Shown one piece after another: positions 1 to 11,293 of a stretch of DNA of 64,000 nucleotides. Source of the DNA: Malus domestica (lineage: Eukaryota > Streptophyta > Magnoliopsida > Rosales > Rosaceae); assembly GCF_042453785.1 (NCBI RefSeq), contig NC_091665.1, forward strand, positions 30,529,001 through 30,593,000. Reading direction: 5' to 3'. Both the position numbers and the translations under genes were made by a program. Positions within the stretch are counted from its first letter, which is position 1, and every line of letters starts with the position of its first letter. The notes below the pieces were generated by a model that worked only from the letters and a program-made list of their open reading frames with translations, was not told the origin of the DNA and searched no databases.

Positions 1-700
1 TTGAACCTCAGTAGATATAATTGAATCCTTAAATTGAAGAAGGGATGAGATTCCATAAAAATAGCAATAAATTAATGAATATTATTGAGTACATTTTTTT
101 TACATAAAAATGGATTTAAAAGAATTTATAAAATACTTAAATTAAGAATATATCTGGAATATAAAATTTAATTAAAAGTAAAAGCACTTTAATCAAAAAT
201 TGAAAAGCAACAGATGTTTAATTTAAAAAAAATCTAAAATGAGGCATCTAATTCTAATTAAAGCCTAAAGCTGCAATTGCTAAACCATTTCGCCGCATCC
301 ATCTCGGCAATTGCAGACCTCTTCTCCAACTGCGGCCGTCTCCATTTTTGCAATTGCAGACTTCTCATCTACAACTCTCTCTCTCTCTTATCTCCCTACT
401 CCATATTACTCGTATCAAATTTGTATTCTTCAAGCATTTACTCGAAATCCGGATCCAAAAGTTTTTTCAAAATTTGGGTTCCAATCTCTAAACTATTAGC
501 AATTGATAATTAGACATTTTTTTATTAATTTAAAAAAAGAATTCAACTATTTATATATTGTAATAAAAAAGATAATTTCTTTAGCATCACTCCTAAATTA
601 AATGAAAATATCAAATAAAGTTATGCATATGGAGGAGTATATGCTGTTTCCTTTTAGCGATGCACAAACTCATTCTACTCCTTTAGATTAACAAATTTAT
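1..700. other. intergenic DNA, no gene recognised
   Basis: This is AT-rich sequence. A more balanced patch at about 270-500 has the short word GCAATTGCAG twice and can be read open in two frames, but neither reading resembles a known protein and splice signals are absent. The part next to 700-996 probably belongs to the 3' region of the heat-shock gene. Confidence 0.5.
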
Positions 701-996
701 TGAATCAAACTTGGACAATTTTCTTGGCATTTATGTATTTATGTGTTTTTTTTAATTTTTTTAATTTTATCATTTTGTAAGATAAATGATAGTTTGATTC
801 GAAAAGCTCAAACTTAATTACAAGAGGAGTCTTAGAAGATGACATCCTGAATAACTTCAAGATGATCCTCAAACCAAACTTACGATAAAACTTAGCTAAA
901 CGGTAAGCAACACCATTACAAATCCAAGACGCACAATGAAATTGAGGGTTATCGGCCAAACTTGAAGCAAGGCACTGAATGTCCTTGCTTTCTAAG

Positions 997-1617
997 TTAA
1001 AGCTCTTGCTTGGGCTCGCTACTCTTGAGCTTGGCAGGTTCACCCTGATCTCCTCCTCCTCCTCCTCCAGTGGTAGAGATGCTAATCACCCTAGTAGCTG
1101 CCTTGATCTTATCAGGGGACAACTTGGCCAGCGTCACCGTGAGAACCCCATTTTCCAACTTGGCGTTGATGGAGTCTAAATCCACGTTCTCAGGCAACTT
1201 AAACCGCCTCCAAAATTTTCCGTAAGACCTCTCAACTCGGTGCCAGTGATCCCCTTTCTTGTCTTCTTCCCTCTTCCTCTCTCCACTCACTCTCAGAACC
1301 CGGTTCTCCTCAACCTCGATTTTCAGCTCCTCCTTGTTGAGTCCTGGCACATCTAACATTATAACATGACCCTCCGGCGTTTCTTTCCAGTCCACTTTTG
1401 CTGGTGAGAGTGCCAGCAGGCTCTCTTCTTTTCCAAGTTCAAATGGGAGCTGTTCTAGCACTCGGAACGGATCTGGAAAGTGCTCCGGCAAGAGATCGAC
1501 CAGAGAACTAGTTCCTGGTCGATCCATGAACGGCAGCAAGGACCCATTGGATGACCTAAAAAGAAAAAGGAGAAGGCACAAGGTGATGACAATATTAAGA
1601 GAAGGTTGTTTCCTCAT
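997..1617 (-). CDS. HSP22: ER-localised small heat-shock protein (HSP20, class IV type)
   Basis: An intronless gene for a 206-residue chaperone of the alpha-crystallin family, which holds unfolding proteins in a refoldable state. Residues 1-25 form a signal peptide with a leucine-rich core (LCLLLFLF) and a small-residue cleavage zone (SSNGS). The alpha-crystallin domain covers about residues 72-170: it opens at [12 protein letters not shown], contains [10 protein letters not shown], and closes with the family signature GVLTVTL. A C-terminal ISI matches the I-x-I motif that docks subunits into oligomers. The last four residues are KQEL, a K/HDEL-like ER-retention signal, so the protein should stay in the ER lumen. 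Length and layout match plant HSP22-type ER sHSPs. The glycine run before the tail is unusual. Heat induction is expected from the upstream elements. Confidence 0.95.
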   Translation of the reverse strand: MRKQPSLNIVITLCLLLFLFRSSNGSLLPFMDRPGTSSLVDLLPEHFPDPFRVLEQLPFELGKEESLLALSPAKVDWKETPEGHVIMLDVPGLNKEELKIEVEENRVLRVSGERKREEDKKGDHWHRVERSYGKFWRRFKLPENVDLDSINAKLENGVLTVTLAKLSPDKIKAATRVISISTTGGGGGGDQGEPAKLKSSEPKQEL

Positions 1618-1729
1618 TGCTCTTATATAGTTTATTTGTCAGCAGGAATACTGGAATATTGGATTGGTGGATCGATATGGCAGTGTCTGGTGTCTGGTGT
1701 CTTTGTCAGGGTGTGAAGGTTGATCTATG

Positions 1730-1737
1730 TATTTATA
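1730..1737 (-). promoter_or_regulatory. TATA box of the small heat-shock gene
   Basis: Read on the minus strand this is TATAAATA, about 113 bases upstream of the start codon. It leaves a 5' UTR of roughly 80 bases, which is usual for plant sHSP genes. Confidence 0.8.
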
Positions 1738-1769
1738 GGGCATGGACGTTGGAGATATGCATGGGATAG

Positions 1770-1782
1770 TTCTTGAAAATTC
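1770..1782 (-). promoter_or_regulatory. three-unit heat-shock element
   Basis: The plus strand reads TTC-tt-GAA-aa-TTC, a perfect run of three alternating nGAAn units at 5-bp spacing, about 33 bases upstream of the TATA box. This is the consensus for a heat-shock factor trimer and agrees with the gene it faces. Confidence 0.88.
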
Positions 1783-1824
1783 CAAAGTGACCTAACTTTT
1801 AATAGACCCGTTTAGAGAAATCAG

Positions 1825-1832
1825 GAAGGTTC
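1825..1832 (-). promoter_or_regulatory. two-unit heat-shock element
   Basis: GAA-gg-TTC with correct spacing, about 45 bases beyond the three-unit element. A third unit is not recognisable, so it is a weaker, possibly cooperative site. Confidence 0.55.
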
Positions 1833-1839
1833 CAGCTTC

Positions 1840-2314
1840 ATCCTCCCCTTCTGTTTTCTTTTCTCCTTTTGCTTTATGCTTCAAGAGATTAACTGTTTGT
1901 TCCTATTTACACCCACTACCAAGCCCAATAGAAGATGCCAAATACTTTAAAATTGGCATATTTTATATTATTGTTGCTCGAATTATGGGGTATAAAAACT
2001 ACGTTTACGTTTCAGAATGTAAATTTTAAATATAAAAGCAACATTTAAGTGTGAATTTTATGTGAAGCATCCTCATATCATCACTTAACTCAAATGGCAA
2101 TTGACAACTTAAAAAAAAAAAAAGTTCTAGGTTCACTTCTCAACAATATACTACTCATAAGCTCAAATTTTTTGGGTCCTGGGCCGGACCAAGGCCTTAC
2201 ATATTTGACATAGAATCGGCCCAGTCCTTTAATTTATATAACCAAAAAATAAGTTGGTTAGTTATTCGGATTTAATTAAAAAAGAAAAAAAAGCCTGAAA
2301 AAAATAGTGTATTA
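1840..2314. other. upstream flank of the heat-shock gene
   Basis: Pyrimidine-rich near 1840-1880, then AT-rich sequence. No further heat-shock unit, ORF or repeat boundary was recognised. Confidence 0.4.
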
Positions 2315-2328
2315 TAGCAAGGATCTGA

Positions 2329-2444
2329 TTTTATTTTATTATTATTTTTTTTTGGAAACAAAGAAGTAATTTATTGAAGAGAGAAACTCCAAATACAATC
2401 TTTCGTTACAAAACCAAAGTGAAGAGCATCAAAAGCAAAGGAGG
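2329..2444 (-). mobile_element. severely 5'-truncated LINE (L1-type 3' end)
   Basis: A 116-bp insert bounded by a perfect 14-bp direct repeat, TAGCAAGGATCTGA, at 2315-2328 and 2445-2458. Read on the minus strand it ends in an A-rich tail with TAATAATAAAATAAAA character, preceded by sequence like the 3' UTR of plant L1 elements. The long TSD and the A tail indicate target-primed reverse transcription. No coding sequence remains. Confidence 0.75.
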
Positions 2445-2939
2445 TAGCAAGGATCTGAATGAAACCAACCGTTCTAAAGTAATTTGAGAAGATATTTTCA
2501 CAAATGTTGAGAACATGTAAAATGAATTGATTTCAATAAATATTTTTTGGGGGCTATTGTATCAAACCGAGTCCAGCTTTAGATGTTTGAGACAGAAGTG
2601 ATCTAGCCCAGCATCAGCTTATGACTACCAGTCAAGTTTAAGTGTCATTTAAAATACAGAAAGAAATATTCGAAATTACTGGTACAACCAACTTAAATAA
2701 ACTCATGTTAATAATTATTGTAATTAATTTGATCATTCACCTTCAGTTCGATATAAATTTTTTCGTATTTTGAAAGAAAAGGAAGAAATGATTAGTATTT
2801 CAGTTGAAATTCTCGGATACACTTATTCTAAATTTAAGACTTGTTTAAAAGTATTTTTAAAAATATTTTTGGAAGAAGTAATTTTGAAGCACTTGAAGTG
2901 CATTTATTAAAAAAAGAAAGAAAAGAAAAGGAGGACAAA

Positions 2940-3130
2940 TGGTGGAAAGTCACGGTTATCAACTTCTTCCGGACCTAGAGAAGCTATGGGAAATTTCACC
3001 CCTCCCGTGGGTATAGTCAAGCAGACTCACCAGATCGGAGCATCAAACCCAAGACATCTCACATTTTTTTGTTTGTTAGGGAGCCATAGTTCGCACCTTT
3101 ACCACTGGGCCACTTGATGTGGTTTTCAAT
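2940..3130 (-). mobile_element. tRNA-headed SINE-like sequence
   Basis: On the minus strand the 5' part looks like a tRNA head: a box A-like TGGCCCAGTGG at about 3104-3114 and a box B-like GGGTTTGATGCTC about 65 bases later. It has no tRNA cloverleaf arms, so I read it as a SINE. TSDs were not found and both ends are approximate. Confidence 0.4.
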
Positions 3131-3660
3131 TGTTTTTATGATTCACTTATATTTTTACTAAAGATTGATTTTAATAGCACTTTCAGTGTTTTCAATTAAT
3201 TTAAAAACACTTCTAACGACAAATTTTCTTACAAGTTTTCCATTGTATGTAATGAAGTTTTTAACTTAAAAATCAAATTATGGCAACCGAGATGATTGAT
3301 TAAATTTTGTTTATTTTACTACATATACCTAAAAATGCGCATTTAAACGGTTGTAAACAAAAACACATTATTTAGCTCGGTGAATTTCAAATAACACAAC
3401 TGGTAAATTTCAACAACACATTCTGAAAGGTTGTGATTTTTTCTGTTTAGGGTCTTTTTGAAGGCCTTGAACTCAAAAATCCCTTTTTCCGAAAAACCAG
3501 AAAATTGTAAATACAAAGAAACAAAATAAAAAAAGCAAAATTCAAGCGGAGGGAAACGCCCCCAATTGCCACAACCTCCACCTCCTCCACTGACACTGTG
3601 CGCGCCATAGCTAATTTAGGGTTAGGGGTTTTGATTCAGCCTCAACTTCTTAGATACCCA
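3131..3660. promoter_or_regulatory. upstream region and 5' UTR of the tetraspanin gene
   Basis: AT-rich flank to about 3540, then a more GC-rich stretch (CCACCTCCACCTCCTCC region) ending at the start codon, typical of a plant core promoter and 5' UTR. No clear TATA box was found. Confidence 0.45.
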
Positions 3661-3662
3661 GA

Positions 3663-5842
3663 ATGCGGCCCAATTGCTGCCATGTATCCCTAGCTTTCGT
3701 CCTCAAACTCCTCAACTTTCTTCAAGCTTTCATCGGAGTTTCGATCTTAGTCTACTCGGCATGGATGCTCAACCAGTGGAACCACCACATTCCGATAGTC
3801 CCGCCACCGCCTTCAGCTCCTTCTCCTGATTCCTCGTCCTTCTCCTCCCTCTTATTGAGCTCCGAGTCGGCTGCGGATGCCGATCAGATCACGCCGTTGG
3901 ATTTTGCTGTCCATTTGGTTTCTGGGTTCGATGAGGGATTGGGGTTCGGATTGAACTCGTTGAAGCTTCCCGCGCCCTGGTAATTTCAAAGTTTCTAAAT
4001 TTAACTGAGTTTCAACTGGTTCATGTAATCATATTTGATTGTTGTTCGAATTTCGAGGCTTTTTGAGTTGGGTATTGAAGCAATTTGAATTCAGGGTTTT
4101 GATTTTGATACGTTAATTTGGAGTTGTGGATTTTGGTGGGCTCTGGGAATGGTGTATTGAATTTTTTGATACATTAAATGCTTAGAAATCATTAAGTTTC
4201 CGAAGGGACCCATTTGGTTGTTCATTTGATGATATGGTTTCTTGCTGGCAGGTTCATCTACTCTTTTATGGGACTGGGGATTTTGCTCTGTTGCGTTACT
4301 TTCATAGGTTGTATTGCAGCCGCAGCAATTAATGGCTGCTGCCTTTGCTTTGTATCCTTAACCAGTTAACCCATAAATCTTTCACTAATTTTAGCTAAGA
4401 AATTGTTTTGCTAGTATCCCGGTACTGGTTTGCTATGATTTCTGAAACTTAGATCAATGTTTCGAGACCCATGACATGGCAAGTTCATAAATTGTGAGTT
4501 CTCTGTTTGGTTGGTTATTAGAAGTATTAAGCCAACAAAAGAGAGAAACTTCTAAAGTAGTAGTGTTCATTTGACGAGCCCCTAGGAAACAAAAGGCTTC
4601 GGTGATCTTATTCCCACATTTTCGTTTAGTGGGAAGGTTTTGTATTTTTGAAGCCAGATGACTACTTCCCACTGCTTGTATTAAGCTCAAGACAAAGTGT
4701 TAGTGGATTAGAGTATTTATGTTGCATAATAAGAAGCTTTACCACTAGCTCCAAACTTAATAGTTTTGAGGTATTGTCCTTTGTATGTCATGCAAGTTGT
4801 GTTGAATGAACCCGATTTTCGATGTGCCTTTTCTGCATTTGGTGATATGTATTCTACCTTTTTCTTAACTGTTCAAACAATTCAGTATACAATACTTGTA
4901 ACCATGCTCACTCTACTAGAAGCAGCTTTGGTGGCATTCATTTTAATTGATCGCCGTTGGGAAAAGGTAACATTTTATGATGACAAATAAATTTCAGTAA
5001 TATGTGTGCATGGGTTTTATCCTTAATCTTTATCCTATCAGAATAATATGGTTTCTCATACCTCTACAGGATCTTCCATTTGACCCAACTGGTCAACTTG
5101 ACAGTTTCCGATCTTTTGTTGAAGAGAATATTGACATCTGTAGGTGGGTTGGGCTCGGGGTCATTGTAATACAGGTATGCTAAGTCCAATGTAGTGATGA
5201 CGTTTATCGTTATGTTTATAGTTTCATAGGACTAAGATCAATAGAACTATCCCATTTACATGATTTGTAATTCAAATTTTGGACCTTTAGAGGAAAGCTC
5301 ATTGGATGGCTAAGATTGATTAAGATTAACGCCTTAGACCAAATTGCATTACTGATTGTATTTATTGTATTTGGGTTGGAGATACTTTGGAGTTATATTT
5401 CACTAGTGAAGATTACTATTGCATTGAATTGTTTTCTTATACTCATCTTTTTTGAAATGTCAGGTTTTATCTCTGCTACTATCAATAACTCTGAGAGGCA
5501 TGCTTTCTACTCACAAACCTGACTATGATGTTGAAGATGATTATGATGCTAGGGCTAGAACTCGGGAGCCCCTTTTAAAACAACAATTAAACCAAGCATC
5601 TGGATCAACCAAGGGTGATGGGAAAGGGACTCACTCTGACATTTGGAGCTCACGGATAAGAGATAAGGTATTTTGTTTGAAGAGTAGCCATAATGTATGC
5701 TTTGATATCAAATCTTGATCCGTGATATCTTGTCAATATGAGTATCTTTTATTCTCTAATCACATCGTTCGTATGCTTTGCACAGTATGGATTGAGCTCT
5801 CTGAATCAGAATGCGTCACCAAGTATGCAATCCAAGCAGTAA
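3663..5842 (+). CDS. TET18: tetraspanin, TET18/TOM2A-homologue type
   Basis: Six coding exons: 3663-3979, 4252-4351, 4886-4966, 5070-5174, 5464-5667 and 5786-5842. All junctions are GT-AG and in phase, giving 287 residues. The N terminus MRPNCCHVS is, as I recall it, that of Arabidopsis TET18 (At2g20230). Four membrane segments lie near residues 12-34, 107-130, 140-160 and 192-212. The cysteine pair NGCC follows the second segment. The loop between segments 1 and 2 is long and rich in Pro/Ser, while the loop between 3 and 4 is short (about 28 residues), as in the TOM2A-like branch and unlike animal tetraspanins. The acidic C-terminal tail ends in a short last exon. Tetraspanins organise membrane microdomains; TOM2A relatives take part in tobamovirus replication complexes. 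The exact role of this copy is unknown. Confidence 0.93.
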
Positions 5843-6690
5843 AGATGGTAATGGGTTTTTCATCTCACTGATCTGAAACATCGATCAGCAGGTTTTATGT
5901 TGATACTCAAGTATATATCATTGTTCCCTTGTTTCAGTTTTTCGAAATTTTGTTTTGGAGGAAGTTATGGTGTTTATATCTAACTCTCGCAAAGTGTTCT
6001 TGCTGGTTTTCACTTGTATGAATTGGATGTGTGTTTCTGGTGAATATGTTGTGTCATTGATTGTAAAAGAAGAAAACTTGTGATTTACATGTAACATTGT
6101 GAGTCTGTGACTGTCATCATTCCTGAGTAATTCTGAGGGGTCTGTACTGGTATTATGCATGCCGTTGTATGTGATAAGATTCTCTCCTCTGTCCCCATTG
6201 ATGAACTTTGCCCATTTAATCAAAATTCCATTATGCTCTGGGGTATCCTGTATGACGAGGTTTTTGACTAAGGATTTAACTGTCAAAAACCCCTGGTGCA
6301 TAAGATACCCTGGAGCATACGAGAAACCCACCCTTTCGATTTCATATATCCCGTGAGTCTATGGAAGTGTGGATTCTTTCTTTCAGCTGTCAAGAAGTCG
6401 ATTCTTTCTTTCAGCTGTCAAGAAGTCCATGAAGCTAATAATTATTATTTGATGCCTTCCATGGAAATGGAATCACATAGAAATGGCAGGCTCACGAGAT
6501 TTGTTTTGCCTGTCCTTTGCTTTAAACTAACCATACTACTTGGCCACCATTCTGTGGCTTAGTGTGGTACAAGGGTACATTTGTTTATTCTTTTTCTGAC
6601 GTCTACACTATGAATTATTTTTCATTCCGCACTAAAGAAAAAGAATTGTTATTAGCACTATAAAATAGTCAATTTCATTCTTTATTTTTA
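5843..6690. other. 3' UTR and downstream flank of the tetraspanin gene
   Basis: No second gene is visible. A perfect 28-bp tandem duplication lies at 6372-6427. Small open frames here overlap on both strands and resemble nothing known. Confidence 0.5.
6372..6427. repeat. 28-bp perfect tandem duplication
   Basis: The unit beginning GATTCTTTCTTTCAGC occurs twice head to tail (6372-6399, 6400-6427) without mismatch. Confidence 0.85.
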
Positions 6691-6850
6691 AAGAAAACTA
6701 ATGAAAAGAGTTCGAAAACTTTAAGTTTTAATGATAAGGACAAAATAAAGGGTAAAGTGAATAGTACCAGGTTTGACTTTTTAATGTAAAAATATGGTTT
6801 TTCATTAAAGTGAACTGTACCGTGGGTTTTTCATTAAAACTCTCTTATTT
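6690..6850. repeat. interspersed repeat, copy 1 (partner at 22450-22606)
   Basis: The order of words AAAACTTTAAGTTTTAATG, AAAGGGTAAAGTGAATAGTAC, ATGTAAAAATATGG and TTTCATTAAAACT recurs in inverted orientation and diverged form at 22450-22606. The family is unidentified; no TSD was found. Confidence 0.5.
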
Positions 6851-7240
6851 ATATTCTTTTATCGAAGATAATGAAGAATGACTTTTTCGGAAGGCTACTT
6901 TGAAGAGTTATTGGATGTATCAGAACATCAGTGTATTGGAGAACTTTCAATGGGAGTGAAAGTCTAAACGCCTTATTGTTGTGTCATTTGGTATAACAGT
7001 TTACTGTTATATTTTTTCATTTGTTAGTGAAAAATTTTAAATACTAATACTTGTTCTCTCATTATGACCCATTAAATAAGAATTTGTACTTTTAATAACG
7101 TACTCTAGAAAAATGGAGGATCTGCAATTCTCTGTCACTTCTCTTTCTCTGTTTCTCATACCAAAATATTTGTCGTTTCTGACCCTTAACTTGTACTCTG
7201 GGGGCTGCGGCAGTTGGCCTAAGCAATTCCCGTGAGAAAT

Positions 7241-7435
7241 GGAAAGGGATTCACTCCGGATCCCTTCCATCTAATCATCCTCATCAAATCATTTAGATTC
7301 TTGAAATTTGATCTAACGACTTAAGTTATTATAACTTTAGTGAGTTTCTATTTTTAGCTGTTAGATCAAATTTCAAGGGTTCGGATTGTTTGATGAGAAT
7401 GATTAGGTAGAAGGGATCCGGAGATGATCTCTTTC
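7241..7435. mobile_element. hairpin MITE, related to the one at 18095
   Basis: About 195 bp that fold back almost end to end: the left arm CTCCGGATCCCTTCCATC, then TCATCAAAT and GAAATTTGATCTAAC, returns inverted on the right as GTTAGATCAAATTTC, TTTGATGA and AGAAGGGATCCGGAG. The GATCTAAC...GTTAGATC core and flanking GGATC words are shared with the element at 18095-18298. I could not find a matching TSD. Confidence 0.65.
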
Positions 7436-8360
7436 TATAGGGAACTTATTCATTGCACTTTGATCTCAAATTTCCGTGGAATGTGACATCCACCCCTTTT
7501 TTTCTTCTAATTACTAAACGTGACTTGGGAAGAACTTTGTTTACAAATTAGGCTGCCTATTGTATGGTTCGGCCAAAATCCCTCTCCCCTTAGTATAAAA
7601 GTATCGATGTATTAAAAAAAAAAATTCTTACATAAAATCAGAGATAACTACGTATCTGTATGTATTTTCATCTTTCATCACGTACACACGTCGTGTGATG
7701 AGATTGTATATACAAAAGGATTAATCACCGATTACGCAGTAGAATCTCTCCCCACCACCACATCACCAAATCAAACTACTACAGGGAATTAATGCATTGG
7801 GCTACAATCTGGTTTTAGCATTGAAATCCCATGTGCGAACGTGGAGAATGTTACACCAATATAGAAGTACTCGTGAAGGAATACTTGAAAGGCAAATGCA
7901 AATGTTCCATATATTTTGCTGCTTTTATTAGGACTTGACTCTCCAAATATAATTCCTAATTAGCTTCCATGATTTTGGACTAAGATGAGTCTTAAGCATA
8001 AACATCATAGCATTAATCCCATACAAATAAGAAAAACTAGTTGGTCTTAAAAGAAGCTCCACTGGTGCCACGTCAGCGGTTTTAACGGAGTTTTTTTTTA
8101 AGACTTAGGGCGAACGGATCATATGAAAGGTCTACTCAATTGTATAGGTATCGCCATGCAGCCCTTATAGGAGTCAATAACAGACCGCCTACACGAAACG
8201 TTGATTCTGTCGTAGTACTCTTTAATTCACAACCCCATTTAAGAGAGGGCAATTGTCACTAAACAGCTTTGTCCTTGCTACGATTTTACTAGAACTATTG
8301 ACTTGACAATGAGAGGGTAAAGTCAGACGCAAAAAAAATTGACTTTATAAGACAAAGTGG
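7436..8360. other. intergenic DNA, no gene recognised
   Basis: AT-rich sequence between a MITE and a hAT element. A TATA-like stretch and ordinary low-complexity runs are visible, but no ORF with protein character. Confidence 0.45.
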
Positions 8361-8368
8361 GTCAAAAG

Positions 8369-9230
8369 TAGGGATGGGCAACGGTTATGGCGGGCGGGTA
8401 ATCGCGGTTATTTACCTATAACCGTTTCTGCTTATACCCGCATAACCGTTTACCCGTTGGGTAATTGCCTAAACGGTTATACTCATACCCATAACCGTTT
8501 ATAAACGGTTAACTATGCCCATAACCGCATATCCATTTAATCATAACTGTTTAATACCCGTTTACCCATTTACCCTTTTTAACCCGTTTATCTTTTTGTT
8601 TTTTACCATTACCCCTTTTTCACCTATCTACATGTTTTTTAACAACTTGAAAATTAAAAAAAAATTGTCATATTTCTTTTTTTTGACAATTAAACACCGT
8701 TATAGGTACATTCATCATACATTTCCGTATTTTAATTTTTTAAGTCCTTATATCATTCCAATAATTGAAATAATAGTTTACGAACTATATTTTTAACTGT
8801 TACCAATGAAGGTAAATATAATATTTGCTAAATACAAAAATTGTTTAGAAGACATTTCTGTCAATTTCACGGTTACCCGTAAGGAATTTAAATTAATTTG
8901 GCGAATTCCTTGATGATGAGAATCATCATTCCTGTAGCAGTGTTATTGAGAGAAGGACCAATGAATTCCTTGCTAATTTATTGGGTGCTAAGTATTATTG
9001 GATCGAGAATATGGTTTTTGTTAATTTTACATATATAAAATAAATTGGTAAACGGTTACCCGTTTATAACTGCGGTTAATACCCATAACCGCCCATTTAA
9101 ATTTCGCGGGTAAACGGTTATATCCATAACCGTTTATTCATATAAACGGTTACCCATAACCGTAACCGTTTAATTTAAATGGGCGGGTAACCGCGGTTAC
9201 CCACAACCAATGGGTATTTGCCCATCCCTA
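8369..9230. mobile_element. non-autonomous hAT-like transposon packed with AACGGTTA motifs
   Basis: The 862-bp element starts TAGGGATGGGCAA and ends TTGCCCATCCCTA, a perfect inverted terminal match. It is flanked by the perfect 8-bp direct repeat GTCAAAAG (8361-8368 and 9231-9238), the TSD length of hAT. Both subterminal zones (about 8380-8600 and 9045-9210) are crowded with variants of ATAACCGTTTA/TAAACGGTTAT in both directions, like the multiple transposase-binding sites of hAT ends. The core is AT-rich with no transposase ORF, so it depended on an autonomous partner. The perfect TSD suggests a fairly recent insertion. Confidence 0.88.
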
Positions 9231-9837
9231 GTCAAAAGAAGCTTCTGAGCAAGCCATTTAGCATTTGGGTTTGATGTCAGTGGAGCTAGAGTAATTAAGC
9301 CTTTTATTTTATTTATTTTGGTTATAAGAGAGACACTAGATTTCGTACAATTTTCAGACTAGATTCTGTACATTTGAGCATAATAGAATTTTCTTTCTTT
9401 AGCATAACAAAACTCCGCATGTGTAAGTTTATCTTACATTGCCGGTCCCAAACCCGGATAACCCGGATAAAGGAGGAGGGGGAGGGCATCAGGTAATCGA
9501 CAGCCGGCACTCCTAGGTTACGTCGAATCCTTATGAAAATGAATCCAGAATGCATTTGTACTAAAGTTAGGACGTCACCCATAAGTGGCGCGATGTGTGG
9601 CCCGAGCACAGTGATAAGTGAGTAAGGGTCGCTATATCTCCATCGACACTCGGATGCAGTGTTAAATGAGCAAGGGGGTCATATAAACTTCTTTTTGAAC
9701 GACTCCACTCAAAGTTGTTTGGGAGCATATGTTCCTATCAACTTTACACATGACACACAAAAAAAGTACTTTGATCCTATTAAACGGGGGAGGATGAAGA
9801 AGTTAAGACAGAATGTTAGAGTTCAAGAAAGTAGAAT

Positions 9838-10477
9838 GCGTTTAGGAATGTAGAATATAGGAACCTTAACGGGAAAATCTCTAGAAGTAGTGGAAGTTAT
9901 GGTGAGAAGAAGGATAAATATTATGTGCCTACAAGAAACTAAATGGGTTGGTCTTAAGGCAAAGGATCTAGAAAACTCAGGTTTTAAACTTTGATATTCG
10001 GGCACAAATAGAACGAGAAACGGTGTTAGCATCATCATGGACAAGACCTTAACACAAGATGTTGTAGATGTCAAGAGGGTAGGAGATAGAATCATGGCAA
10101 TCAAGATTGTAATAGGACAAGAACTCATCAATGTGATTAGTGCGTACGCACCTCAAATTGGGTTGGATACGAGTTTGAAAGAGAAATTTTGGGAAGACCT
10201 TGGAGACTTGGTGCAAGGAATTGCTCAGACGGAGAAGGTATTTATAGGAGGAGATTTAAATGGACACGTGGGCAAGGAGACATGCAACTATGGAGGTTTT
10301 CATGGTGGCCATGGTTTTGGGGAGAGAAACGAGAATGGGGAAGCTATCTTGGATTTTGCAATGGCATATGATCTTCTCTTAGCCAACACCTTCTTTAAGA
10401 AGAGAGAAGAACATGTGATCACCTACAAGAGTGGGTCGTCAAAAACACAAATAAATTATCTTGTAATGAGGAAATAG
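9838..10477 (+). pseudogene. endonuclease part of the RTE LINE
   Basis: AP-endonuclease-like nicking domain of the LINE. Recognisable blocks are NIGTLTGK (metal-site Asn), LQETKW (catalytic Glu), ISAYAPQIG and GGDLNGHVG. The part from 10037 is open for 146 residues; upstream, two Trp codons appear as stops (an N-terminal TAG at about 9850 and TGA near 9993) in the same frame, and another TAG ends the stretch at 10477. The pattern suggests decay by C-to-T type changes. Confidence 0.8.
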
Positions 10478-11293
10478 GACTTTATAACTTGTAAGGATTG
10501 CAAAGTTATACCGGGAATGAGCTTGGCTAATCAACATCGCTTGTTGGTGATGGATGTACATATCAAAAGAGAGAGAAAAAAAGAACAAGACTTGGAAGTG
10601 CCCAAGGACTAGATGGTGAAATCTAAAAGGAGAAAAACAAGTCATTTTCAAAGAGAAAGTAATCAACCAATGTGTGTGGGATAGAGAGGGGGAAGCTAGC
10701 CAAATGTGGGATTCCATGGCTAGTTGTATCCGAAAAGTAGCAAAAGATGTAGCTTTGCTCCGCACCAAAAGGAATCGTGGTGGTGGAATGAAGAGGTACA
10801 AACAAAGGTGAAGGCTAAGAAGGAATATTGTAAAACCTTATACAAGGATATGACCGATGAAAATGGTGAAATGTATAGAAGAGTGAAGTAAGAGGCAAAA
10901 AAAGTTGTGAGAGAAGCTAAGCTAGCGACTTATGACGATATGTATAAGCGACTAGATACCAAAGAATGAGAGTTGGATATCTATAAAGTAGCTAAAGCAA
11001 GGGAAAAGAAGACAAGGGACCTAAACCAAGTGAGGTGCATCAAGGATGAGGATGGAAAGGTTCTTGCTATAGAGAATGCGGTCAAAGACAGATAGAGAAG
11101 TTATTTTCATAATCTTTTCAATGAAGGACATGAAATGAGTACTTCTTTGGAGAAGTTAAGTAACTCAAAAGAGTGTAGAAACTACTCATTTTACCGCCGA
11201 ATCAGGAAGGAATAAGTGGTTGTAGCTTTGAAAAATATGAAGCATAGAAAAGTAGTGGGCTCAGATGATATACCGATCGAAGTGTAGAAAGTC

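Noticed and set aside
8515-8796. Tyr/Phe-rich open frame of 93 codons
   Set aside because: Lies wholly inside a non-autonomous hAT element and is built from its TAACCG and T-rich repeats.
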